A stretch of DNA of 8,658 bases from an uncultured Ruminococcus sp. (GTDB lineage Bacteria > Bacillota > Clostridia > UBA1212 > UBA1255): positions 1 through 8,658 of the forward strand of contig CACZOW010000089.1 of assembly GCA_902782885.1 (NCBI GenBank). Direction: 5' to 3'. Positions 1-6,998 of this stretch are shown piece by piece. Every line of letters starts with the position of its first letter. Position 1 is the first letter of the stretch. The position numbers were made by a program, and so were the translations under genes. The notes under the pieces are model-generated. The model worked only from the letters and a program-made list of their open reading frames with translations. It did no database searches and was not told the DNA's origin.

Positions 1-1
1 C

Positions 2-634
2 GGCCTGTTCGAGTCCAACACTGCAGGCACATCCGGCGGTGCGATCTACGGCAACAGTAATTCCGTCATCAATCTGTCCGGTACGATACTCAGACAGAAT
101 ACCAGCGGCAATACGGGCGGCGCTGTATACCTCAACAGCAAAGCTAAACTTTACACTTCTGACAACACCTTCTTTGACGCCAACACCAGCGTCGGCATCG
201 GCGGCGCCCTGTATTCCAACAGCGGCATTTCGGTGCTTACGGGAACAGTATTTGCGAATAACGCAACAACCGGCAGTGAGGCGTGGTACGGCGGCGCGAT
301 CTATACGAACGGCACCTCGCAGCTTACTGTGGACGGATGTTCGTTCAACGGCAACAACGCTCACATCGGTACCGGCGGCGCCATATGCGCCAGAGGAACC
401 GGAACGCTGACGGTAACGGATTCCACGTTCACCGGCAATACCGCCAAATCCACCGGCGGTGCGATCCATGTGTTCGGAATTACGGCAACGATCGAAAATA
501 CCGACTTTACCGGCAACAGCAGCAACTCTAACGGCGGTGCCGTTATGGTGGGCAAAGACGCAAACGACGGCACGTTCCTTACCGTTACCGGCGGTACCTT
601 CAGCGGCAACAGCGCGGCCGGCGGCGCGGCGTTC
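2..634 (+). repeat. Internal super-repeat, copy A (eight beta-helix coils)
   Basis: Eight consecutive GGA turns here (Y, Y, Y, WYGGAIY, GGAIC, H, M, F types) run in the same order as eight turns in copy B downstream. Shared landmarks are FxSN.AG.GGAIY at the start, WYGGA[IV]Y, VD.C.F.GN, GGAIC.RGTG.LTVT, T.FTGN, and a Gly-Lys pair after the seventh turn. The spacing between matching landmarks runs from 1011 to 1032 bases, differing only by small in-frame indels. Confidence 0.7.
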
Positions 635-2125
635 TGCGTCAAGAGCGGATCGCGGCTCGATATTGTCGGTTCCACTCTGACCGGGAACCAGGCAAGCTCG
701 AACGGAGGCGGCGCTATTTACGCGGAAACCGGCGCGGTGGTGAATATCACCGATGCCGTCATTTCCGAAAACAGCACGACAGGATCCGGCGGCGCGATAT
801 ACTTCAAGGAAAACGCGGAAGGCAACATTACGGGCACCGTGTTCTCCGGCAATACCGCAAGCTACGGGGGCGCAATGATAGTGTACGGCGGAAACGTAAC
901 GTTGACCGGCTGCACGCTCCAGTCAAATACCGCGTCTGCGGGCAGTGGTTTCGGCGGCGCGATCTATCTGCGCAAGGGTGGCAGTGACGAAGTCGGAACG
1001 GTTGTTTCCGTTGAAAGCACGTTCGGCTCCAACTCGGCCGGTCTAGGCGGCGCGATATACGTTAACAGCGGTACGGTACTGACCACGACAGATTCGTCCT
1101 TTGACCAGAATGTTTCCAATGGCGGAGACGGCGGCGGCGCGGTATTTGCCACATCCAACGCTACCGTCGATATGACAGGCGGAACGGTCTCCGGCAATAT
1201 CAGTGACAAACAGGGCGGCGCGATCTACCTTAACGGATCTGCGCACGGAGAGTTCACGGGTGTTTCCTTTACCGAAAACGCAGGAAGCGCCGTTTCCGAA
1301 AATTCCTGGTACGGCGGTGCTGTGTACATGAACAGCACTTCGACGGCAACGGTCGACAGCTGCGTATTCACGGGCAACTTCAATCCTACCAGCGGCGGTG
1401 CGATCTGCGTTCGCGGCACCGGTTCGCTTACTGTAACAGGCAGCGAATTCAACGGCAACTACTCAAAGCTCGGCGGTGCGATCTACGCCTTTGAGACAGT
1501 CACGGTGACCATAACCGACACGACGTTCACAGGCAACTATTCTACGAGTTCGACCGGCGGCGCCATACAGGCAGGAAAGACGAGCGATACGAACAATACA
1601 ACGCTTGTCCTGAACGGCTGTACCTTCACGTCGAATACCGCGAAGACCAACGGCGGCGCGGTGTATCTGTACGGGACGGGAACGTTGACCGCGACCGGAA
1701 CAGATTTCGTTTCCAACACCGCGAGCGGCATCGGCGGCGCATTATATTCTTACCTTGACGGTTCTGATACGAATGTGTCGCTTACCGAATGTCTGTTTGA
1801 AAGCAACTCGGCGACCGGCAACGGCGGCGCGATCTATCATTCCGCCGGGTCAAGGATGGTCTGGACAGATGTTACCGTGCGCAACAACAGTACTTCTGCA
1901 AGAGGCGACGCGGTATATGTTACCAACGGCTCCGGAAAATCGACGTATTTCACAATTAACAGCGCGACGTTCGATCAGCCGAGCCGGCCTGCGATCGACA
2001 TCGGCAACAACAGTGCATACCTGACAGTACACCAGAACTATGTAACAGATGTCAATCACACACCCGTTGATTTCACGCTGCTGATAACCGGCACGCTGAC
2101 GCATGTTACTTATGTGGAGGACTAA
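2..2125 (+). CDS. Large secreted beta-helix surface protein with GGAI/FxxN repeats, N-terminus missing
   Basis: The frame is open from the left edge of the window, so the start and any export signal lie upstream; 707 residues are visible. They consist of about 23 short coils, each carrying a G-G-A-[IVL]-[YCHF] turn and usually a [TS]-x-F-x-x-N strand. I count 22 GGA turns plus one decayed turn (RGDAVY, around 1903-1920). This is the pattern of right-handed parallel beta-helix proteins and of Chlamydia Pmp-type repeats; the resemblance gives the fold, not the function. The composition is rich in Gly, Thr, Ser and Asn with few charges or cysteines. The protein ends soon after the last coil in about 50 residues without a recognisable LPxTG, SLH, dockerin, choline-binding or autotransporter barrel region. 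The likely role is an adhesin or other surface structure, possibly a carbohydrate-binding or lyase-like helix, but I see no catalytic motif. The stop overlaps the ribosome binding region of the next gene, so the two are probably co-translated. Confidence 0.85.
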   Translation, partial: GLFESNTAGTSGGAIYGNSNSVINLSGTILRQNTSGNTGGAVYLNSKAKLYTSDNTFFDANTSVGIGGALYSNSGISVLTGTVFANNATTGSEAWYGGAIYTNGTSQLTVDGCSFNGNNAHIGTGGAICARGTGTLTVTDSTFTGNTAKSTGGAIHVFGITATIENTDFTGNSSNSNGGAVMVGKDANDGTFLTVTGGTFSGNSAAGGAAFCVKSGSRLDIVGSTLTGNQASSNGGGAIYAETGAVVNITDAVISENSTTGSGGAIYFKENAEGNITGTVFSGNTASYGGAMIVYGGNVTLTGCTLQSNTASAGSGFGGAIYLRKGGSDEVGTVVSVESTFGSNSAGLGGAIYVNSGTVLTTTDSSFDQNVSNGGDGGGAVFATSNATVDMTGGTVSGNISDKQGGAIYLNGSAHGEFTGVSFTENAGSAVSENSWYGGAVYMNSTSTATVDSCVFTGNFNPTSGGAICVRGTGSLTVTGSEFNGNYSKLGGAIYAFETVTVTITDTTFTGNYSTSSTGGAIQAGKTSDTNNTTLVLNGCTFTSNTAKTNGGAVYLYGTGTLTATGTDFVSNTASGIGGALYSYLDGSDTNVSLTECLFESNSATGNGGAIYHSAGSRMVWTDVTVRNNSTSARGDAVYVTNGSGKSTYFTINSATFDQPSRPAIDIGNNSAYLTVHQNYVTDVNHTPVDFTLLITGTLTHVTYVED
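289..1837 (+). repeat. Identical 16-base copies of the GGAIY turn codons
   Basis: The string cggcggcgcgatctat occurs exactly at 289-304, 952-967 and 1822-1837; the first and last copies share one further 5' base. Each copy encodes the GGAIY turn. Near copies differing by one or two bases are scattered across the gene (for example around 1214-1230). Confidence 0.85.
1016..1666 (+). repeat. Internal super-repeat, copy B (eight beta-helix coils)
   Basis: This is the partner of the segment at 2-634. The Trp codon of WYGGA is at 284 in copy A and 1307 in copy B. The Cys codon of GGAIC is at 386 and 1406. The Gly of the Gly-Lys pair is at 551 and 1574. The DNA has diverged widely at synonymous and variable sites, so this looks like an old duplication of about 340 residues rather than a recent one. 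Confidence 0.7.
2116..2120 (+). promoter_or_regulatory. Ribosome binding site that fixes the PLD gene start
   Basis: GGAGG lies inside the last codons of the beta-helix gene, six bases before the ATG at 2127. It selects this ATG over the in-frame ATGs at 2103 and 2112, which would put charged residues in front of an otherwise normal signal peptide. Because the site lies within the upstream reading frame, translational coupling is likely. Confidence 0.8.
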
Positions 2126-2126
2126 A

Positions 2127-3791
2127 ATGGAGCGGAAACACGTTATAAAACGTATCTGCGTATTTGCATTCGTGCTGATTCTGATGGGCGGCGGTATATT
2201 TCTGCTGTCGTCCCTGAAGAGCGGCGCGGCAAACGTTACTACGTATTCTTACAACAGCGACAATCCGTTTTTCAACTATTACATGGACAACGTATACCAG
2301 CTGGACAACGACACATCCATCGATATGTGGTTTGACCAGCTGCCGGTCTCGGAGAATACGTCAAATTTCTCCAGTCTGGGCACAACGTCGTTTGCCAATA
2401 TCAACGGAAAAACGGTTACGGTCGACGCCTTTAACCGCGATCAAGGCGATTCGATTGACGACCCGAACTTTGCGCAGGGCATACTGATCTATCAGTGCAT
2501 ACAGTACAAAGTACAGCATCCGGACGAAGAGGTTTATCTGTACTTTTCATCTTACCGGACTTCCGTGACCGCTTCTGTATGCATTGACAGAAACAGCCGT
2601 TATTTCGGCTACATGCGCTCTTTACACGATTGTGAGTATGATAACCACGGGTTTGTGCGTATTTCCTTTATGCTGGTTGAAGCGGCCAGAATGGGTATCC
2701 ATGTCACGCTTGTGACGCAGCTGGACTCGTACGGCGTGAATCAATACTCGGAAACCGCGGCGAAGCATTACGCATACAAAGCCAATCTCAGCCACGTCAC
2801 ATATTTCAGCAATGCGCTGAGGAAAAACTGTTATACATCTTATGCCGCAGGCAAAAAGGTTTCGGATTATATGACCTTTACGCACGTGGGCTGGGATGTT
2901 GACGCCCGCGGAGGCGATATGCATCATATCAAGACGTGCATTGCCTCCAACTACATCGACAAAGACGGTGTGGAACACGGACCTACTGTTTTCCTGACTT
3001 CCTCCAACCTGGATGAAAATGATTATCTTGGCCGGAACGGCAACACCGGCTCTCAGTCCGGTGCAGTGATTTCCGATCACGCGGAGCTGTTCAACGTGAT
3101 CAAAAATTACCTGGATCTGATCACGCAGTATAAAGGTGTTGACGATATGCCGCGCTTCCGTGACCTGGTGCGTATGCGCCAGACGGAGCAGATGGATCTG
3201 ATCCGCGAGGGGCTTGGTGACACGATCCCGGAGAACGAACGGCTGGTATATCTCGGCAGCGAAACGGATGATGTTTTCGAAATGTGCTTCACTCCGCTGC
3301 CCGGAGGCGTTATGGTATGGGATACGGTGCACAATCCGTACGCCAAATATCTGTCTGAAATGGCCGCGTCCACCGGACCGATCGTTTTTACCTGGAACAT
3401 GCCGTACAACTCGTGCAGCAATTTCTTTGAGTACACGTTCGAAGATATAATCTGCGAGGCGTTCCACAGAAACAGAAACCCGCAGAACCGCATTTATATG
3501 CATTTTGAGTCTTTTGAAGCAAGCAGATATAACGACCTTACCGTAGGCAAAGATATCGGGTTCAAATCTGTCAACAAAAACCTGAGCATGTATCTTCATT
3601 CTAAGGATATCATCATGTCATACGAGAAGGACGGAGCAAGAAAGTATATTTCGATCGTCAGTTCCGCGAACTTCGGCGTTGCCGCATTCTGGCAGCGCAC
3701 GAACAGTGTTCTGGTAATTAAAGAAACAGAAGAACAGCACGAGTTTTACACTACGCTTGGCCGCGCCACCACATTCGGCGCTATTGAATAA
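2127..3791 (+). CDS. Exported phospholipase D superfamily protein with two HxK motifs
   Basis: This 554-residue protein begins with a basic N-terminus, a hydrophobic stretch (about residues 9-30) and a small-residue SGAA site, so a signal peptide or N-terminal anchor is likely and the enzyme acts outside the membrane. Two PLD half-motifs are visible. The first is H267-x-K269 followed by S292-S293-x-N-like residues (TSSN). The second is H491-x-K493 followed by S512-S513-A-N515. Each His-Lys pair would supply the nucleophile or acid and phosphate-binding residues of a bilobal active site. In both motifs the Asp of classical HxKx4D is replaced by Ser (S274 and S498), as part of a family-like variation that need not abolish activity. 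The substrate is unknown: phospholipid, teichoic-type polymer or nucleic acid are all possible. The gene starts one base after the stop of the beta-helix gene and is followed 14 bases later by a small peptide gene, so all three are probably one transcript. The superfamily call is good; the reaction is not established. Confidence 0.78.
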   Translation: MERKHVIKRICVFAFVLILMGGGIFLLSSLKSGAANVTTYSYNSDNPFFNYYMDNVYQLDNDTSIDMWFDQLPVSENTSNFSSLGTTSFANINGKTVTVDAFNRDQGDSIDDPNFAQGILIYQCIQYKVQHPDEEVYLYFSSYRTSVTASVCIDRNSRYFGYMRSLHDCEYDNHGFVRISFMLVEAARMGIHVTLVTQLDSYGVNQYSETAAKHYAYKANLSHVTYFSNALRKNCYTSYAAGKKVSDYMTFTHVGWDVDARGGDMHHIKTCIASNYIDKDGVEHGPTVFLTSSNLDENDYLGRNGNTGSQSGAVISDHAELFNVIKNYLDLITQYKGVDDMPRFRDLVRMRQTEQMDLIREGLGDTIPENERLVYLGSETDDVFEMCFTPLPGGVMVWDTVHNPYAKYLSEMAASTGPIVFTWNMPYNSCSNFFEYTFEDIICEAFHRNRNPQNRIYMHFESFEASRYNDLTVGKDIGFKSVNKNLSMYLHSKDIIMSYEKDGARKYISIVSSANFGVAAFWQRTNSVLVIKETEEQHEFYTTLGRATTFGAIE

Positions 3792-3799
3792 GGGGGGTG
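3791..3799 (+). promoter_or_regulatory. Strong purine-rich ribosome binding site of the small peptide gene
   Basis: AGGGGGGTG directly overlaps the end of the PLD stop codon and lies about six bases before the ATG at 3806. Such a strong site in front of a 39-codon frame is the main evidence that the frame is translated. An in-frame GTG at 3797 falls inside the site and is less likely as the start. Confidence 0.7.
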
Positions 3800-3805
3800 A
3801 ATAGC

Positions 3806-3925
3806 ATGGTAACAGAAGAGAAGAAAGAGCGCGTCAAATTTGAAGACGCAGAACTGGTGATCATTGAGTTTGAAAAGAGCGATGTGATCACGGAGAGCGA
3901 CGATAACGCCGGCACCTGGCTTTGA
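3806..3925 (+). CDS. Acidic 39-residue peptide of EFE..DVIT type, function unknown
   Basis: The frame has 39 codons, a strong ribosome binding site and an intrinsic terminator eight bases after its stop. The peptide has a charged N-terminal half, a central hydrophobic-acidic motif (ELVIIEFEKSDVITES) and a short polar tail ending in GTWL. I count eight Glu and four Asp against four Lys and one Arg. It has no Cys, signal peptide or membrane segment. From memory, many Clostridia carry short proteins with a similar E[IV]xxFExxDVI[TI]xS core near surface or export genes, and I know of no settled function. It could be a ribosomally made peptide precursor with leader and short core, a small regulator, or a chaperone-like partner of the exported neighbours. 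No maturase or peptidase gene is visible beside it, so a modified-peptide role is only a guess. Confidence 0.65.
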   Translation: MVTEEKKERVKFEDAELVIIEFEKSDVITESDDNAGTWL

Positions 3926-3932
3926 TATTCCG

Positions 3933-3963
3933 GGCCTGCAAAAACAATTTGCAGGCCTTTTTT
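3933..3963 (+). terminator. Intrinsic terminator after the small peptide gene
   Basis: A perfect ten-base-pair stem (GGCCTGCAAA pairing with TTTGCAGGCC, 3933-3942 with 3948-3957) with an AACAA loop is followed at once by six T residues. It closes the beta-helix, PLD and peptide transcript. The next start codon is only 25 bases downstream, which leaves almost no room for a separate promoter. Confidence 0.92.
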
Positions 3964-3971
3964 CTTATTTT

Positions 3972-3976
3972 GAGGA
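3972..3976 (+). promoter_or_regulatory. Ribosome binding site of the metallophosphoesterase gene, wide spacing
   Basis: GAGGA lies 12 bases before the ATG at 3989. The spacing is longer than the usual five to nine bases, and the gap is A/T-rich (taataat), so initiation may be moderate. No other candidate site is closer. Confidence 0.5.
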
Positions 3977-3988
3977 TCGAGTAATAAT

Positions 3989-6922
3989 ATGAACAGAATC
4001 AGGAAGTTTTTTGGTTTATTGACGCAAAGAGGATGGTCAGTGCCCCTGGCTGTGGCCGCACTGACGGTATTTGTAATTCTGATAAACTGCGTTCAGACTC
4101 CGGCACGGGAGGCTCCGCCCGTTCTCGAGATCCAGCATTATAATTTGTCATATTCCAGCGAGCTCTATATGATGTACGCAGTGGCGTACGACAATATTGA
4201 CCCTGATACGGACAGCGTGAAAATGCTCTTCTGGGACGAGCCGCGATCCGACGGATACGAACTGGGGACGCAGGCGAGGATCGCCGATGTCAAAAGTAAA
4301 ACGAAGATCAACGGCAGAAATTATCTGGTATTTTATTCCAAAGGGCTTGCGCCGAAGCAGCTGACGGATACCGTTTACTGCAGGGCCTGCGTTTCGGTGG
4401 ACGGTGAAACATACTACAGCGAACCGGTCAAATACAGCCCCATAAAATACATTACCGATATGACGGAAGCGGAGAATGCTGCCGCCGGGGACAAGGATCT
4501 TGTAGCGGCGTTGCGCAATTACGGAGCCGCCGCACAGGTGCGGTTTGATTATCATACCGAGCGGATCGCCACGGAAACGTTTTACGATCTGACGCTGATC
4601 GATGCGCACCTGGCAGATCTCTTTGCTTACGGCATTTATAAAGAGGGCACGGAACTGACGGTCGCGGCGGATGTTCGGGAAGGAAGACGGTTCGTCAAGT
4701 GGGTCGACGGCGAAGGCCAGACACTGGGCAACACGCCGGAACTGAACGTTGTTCTGGACAGGGACCGGACGATCCGGGCGGTATTTGATGAAATCGCGGA
4801 TTTCAGCACGGCGGAAGGACTTTCCTTCGGCGCGGCGGACCGTTATCAGATCCCGTACTTTTTCATCGCGAATCCCATGACGGTAGAGGCGTCGATCAAA
4901 TTACCTGCCTCTGTTACCGGACGCGGCGGCGTGCTTTTGGGCAATTACAGTTACGGTTCCAACACGCTCAATATTGAAGCATATAACAACGGCAAACTCA
5001 GGATATACTGCGCCAAAGGAAGCAGCGTGGCAGATCTGGTGTTTGACACCGATATTCGCAGCGAAGACATACGTCATTTGACCGTTACGCTGCCGGAGCA
5101 GGGCGGAACGTGCAGACTGTATATTGACGGAGCGTTGGTCGAAGAGAAGGAAATGCCCGCGAATATCCCGGCAATTAACGATACACTGCTTGTCGGCGGC
5201 GATTACCGTAAAGATAATGCGCAGTATTTCAAGGGAACGGTCTATTCGCTTGCCGTATTTGACGGCATCAGGAGCGACGCTCAGATCGCCGAGGACGCTT
5301 TATTCGGTGCAAATGCGGAAAGCGAAGATCTGCTGGTGTCGTACGTTTTTGACGGGGAAGACGCGCTGCGGGACCGCGGCAGGAATCATAAAGATATTCT
5401 GACAGAAGATCGCACGGGTCTCTCTCTTGAAAATGTGTCTGAACGGTATTCCCTTACAAAAACTTTTGACTCGGTACCGAGAACGTACGAAGCACTGATT
5501 GAGACTTCCGCGGACGTTTCAAACAGGAAAGGCTGCACGATCGTAGGCAACTATACCAGTTCCTACACTGCGGGCATTACTTTCCGCGTTTATTTGAACG
5601 GATCCCCGTCCCTGTGTCTGCGCTACGACCGGGATCATCAGGATCAGTACACTTTCCCGGCGTCGGTTTTAAAGACGGGCAGAGTACATATTGCGATCAC
5701 TATTGATGATACATATGTTTACGGCTATCTGAACGGCAAACAGGTGCTGAAGAAGGCGCACTGCGGATATCTGCCGGAGCTTTCGGAATATCCGTTTTCT
5801 CTCGGCGGCGACAACCGCACGGATAATACGTGGTGGTTCCGAAGCGGGACGATCTATTCCGTAAACCTGTTCTCTGAATACCGTACCGCCGAGCAGATAG
5901 AGGCTGATATTCACGGTATCGACACGAATGACCCGACGCTGATGCTGTCGTACAATTTTGAGGAGTCTTTTGAGGACCGCTCTGCCGAACAGAATAATTT
6001 GGTTCCGTATTTTTACGAAAGCGAGTTTATTCCGTCTGACGAGTACGATTACACATTTGCCTGCGTTGGCGATACGCAGTCGCTGGTGAAAAAATATCCG
6101 GACCGGGTACATAACATCTACGATTTCATTATTGACAATTTGGATCAGCTGAAGATCCGCCGCGTTATCGGGCTCGGAGATATGACCGAGGACAACACGG
6201 CCGATCAGTGGGAGATCGTGAGCGAACAGGTATTCCGGCTGGACGACGTTGTCCCGTACACGGTCATCCGGGGCAATCACGATCACTATGCCCGGACTCC
6301 GGAAGCGGAAGCCACGAAGGAACTGATGTTCGGATATTATTTTGACAACGAAATGTACCGCAAGCAATTTGACGATTCTTTTGACGGCGGTCCGACAAAC
6401 ACGTTTACGCGCTTCACGGTCAACGGTATTCCGTATTTGCTTCTGTGCCTCGATTACGGCCCGGATGACGGTGTGCTCTCATGGGCATCGGACGTTGTCG
6501 AACAGTATCCGAACGACAATGTTATTGTCGCTACCCACGCGTTCCTTTTCCACGACGGTACGACGCTGGACGCGACAGACATCTGTCCGCCCAGAAATGA
6601 CGTCGGCTTCAACAATTGCGATGAAATGTGGGACAAGTTTGTTTCCCGCCACGCCAATATCGTGCTGGTGCTGTGCGGTCACGACCCCAGCAACGAGATC
6701 GTGTACGCACAGATGACAGGGGAGCACGGCAATGTCGTCACCTGCTGCCTCATCAACCCGCAGCATACGGATTTCTATGACCGTGCCGCCGGGCTGGTGG
6801 CGCTGCTTCACTTTAAGAACGGAGGCAGTACGATCGCGGTAGAGTATTATTCAACGGTGGAAGGCAAATTTTACAAAACGGACAATGTGTTTGAAATAAA
6901 CAATGTGGCTGTTATAGAGTGA
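3989..6922 (+). CDS. Exported LamG-LamG-metallophosphoesterase surface enzyme
   Basis: This 977-residue protein opens with a basic N-terminus and a hydrophobic segment (about residues 17-34), so it is exported or membrane-anchored; C34 lacks a proper lipobox. Residues about 40-190 form a segment ending in ALRNYGAAAQ (N177), which I recall from clostridial surface proteins. Residues 219-267 resemble a divergent InlB B-repeat (EGTELTV..GRRFVKW..D.TIRAVF). Two concanavalin A-like LamG domains follow at about 276-435 and 485-650, both containing a GGDxRxDN motif 203 residues apart. The C-terminal third is a calcineurin-like phosphoesterase with GDTQ (D695), GLGDM (D731), GNHD (N763, H764), THAF (H850) and CGHD (H898). 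The GHxH motif lacks its second His (P900) and the first motif has Gln (Q697) for His. The likely role is sugar-polymer binding by LamG and phosphoester hydrolysis at the cell surface; the substrate is unknown. It starts 25 bases after a terminator. Confidence 0.82.
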   Translation: MNRIRKFFGLLTQRGWSVPLAVAALTVFVILINCVQTPAREAPPVLEIQHYNLSYSSELYMMYAVAYDNIDPDTDSVKMLFWDEPRSDGYELGTQARIADVKSKTKINGRNYLVFYSKGLAPKQLTDTVYCRACVSVDGETYYSEPVKYSPIKYITDMTEAENAAAGDKDLVAALRNYGAAAQVRFDYHTERIATETFYDLTLIDAHLADLFAYGIYKEGTELTVAADVREGRRFVKWVDGEGQTLGNTPELNVVLDRDRTIRAVFDEIADFSTAEGLSFGAADRYQIPYFFIANPMTVEASIKLPASVTGRGGVLLGNYSYGSNTLNIEAYNNGKLRIYCAKGSSVADLVFDTDIRSEDIRHLTVTLPEQGGTCRLYIDGALVEEKEMPANIPAINDTLLVGGDYRKDNAQYFKGTVYSLAVFDGIRSDAQIAEDALFGANAESEDLLVSYVFDGEDALRDRGRNHKDILTEDRTGLSLENVSERYSLTKTFDSVPRTYEALIETSADVSNRKGCTIVGNYTSSYTAGITFRVYLNGSPSLCLRYDRDHQDQYTFPASVLKTGRVHIAITIDDTYVYGYLNGKQVLKKAHCGYLPELSEYPFSLGGDNRTDNTWWFRSGTIYSVNLFSEYRTAEQIEADIHGIDTNDPTLMLSYNFEESFEDRSAEQNNLVPYFYESEFIPSDEYDYTFACVGDTQSLVKKYPDRVHNIYDFIIDNLDQLKIRRVIGLGDMTEDNTADQWEIVSEQVFRLDDVVPYTVIRGNHDHYARTPEAEATKELMFGYYFDNEMYRKQFDDSFDGGPTNTFTRFTVNGIPYLLLCLDYGPDDGVLSWASDVVEQYPNDNVIVATHAFLFHDGTTLDATDICPPRNDVGFNNCDEMWDKFVSRHANIVLVLCGHDPSNEIVYAQMTGEHGNVVTCCLINPQHTDFYDRAAGLVALLHFKNGGSTIAVEYYSTVEGKFYKTDNVFEINNVAVIE

Positions 6923-6998
6923 CCGCCGGCGTCTGCGGCGTTATTGTTCCGCACGCCTTGCCCGCGTCAGAAAGGTTATAATTTTAAGCGTTTTTAAG

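Noticed and set aside
2..2125. Autotransporter (type V secretion) reading of the GGAI repeat protein
   Set aside because: There is no C-terminal beta-barrel, and the neighbouring genes look Gram-positive.
233..2125. Start of the beta-helix gene at the ATG at 233
   Set aside because: The same repeats continue in frame upstream to the window edge, and there is no ribosome binding site or signal peptide at 233.
2..2125. CRISPR-like or satellite repeat array because of the regular GGCGGCGCGAT strings
   Set aside because: Spacing is irregular, the repeats stay in one reading frame and encode a protein turn, so they are coding repeats.
2622..3599. Open frame of 325 codons on the minus strand opposite the PLD gene
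   Set aside because: No ribosome binding site or recognisable domain; the + strand protein has clear PLD motifs, so this is a codon-bias shadow.
5669..6367. Open frame of 232 codons on the minus strand opposite the metallophosphoesterase gene
   Set aside because: It covers conserved LamG and phosphoesterase motifs of the sense strand and its own translation resembles no family I know.
6924..6940. CGCCG/CGGCG inverted repeat after the metallophosphoesterase stop as a terminator
   Set aside because: Only five pairs with a seven-base loop and no T-run; too weak.
6977..6982. TATAAT upstream of the glycosyltransferase gene as a promoter -10
   Set aside because: No acceptable -35 lies 16-18 bases upstream (TTGCCC at 6958-6963 is only 13 bases away), so the match alone is not enough.
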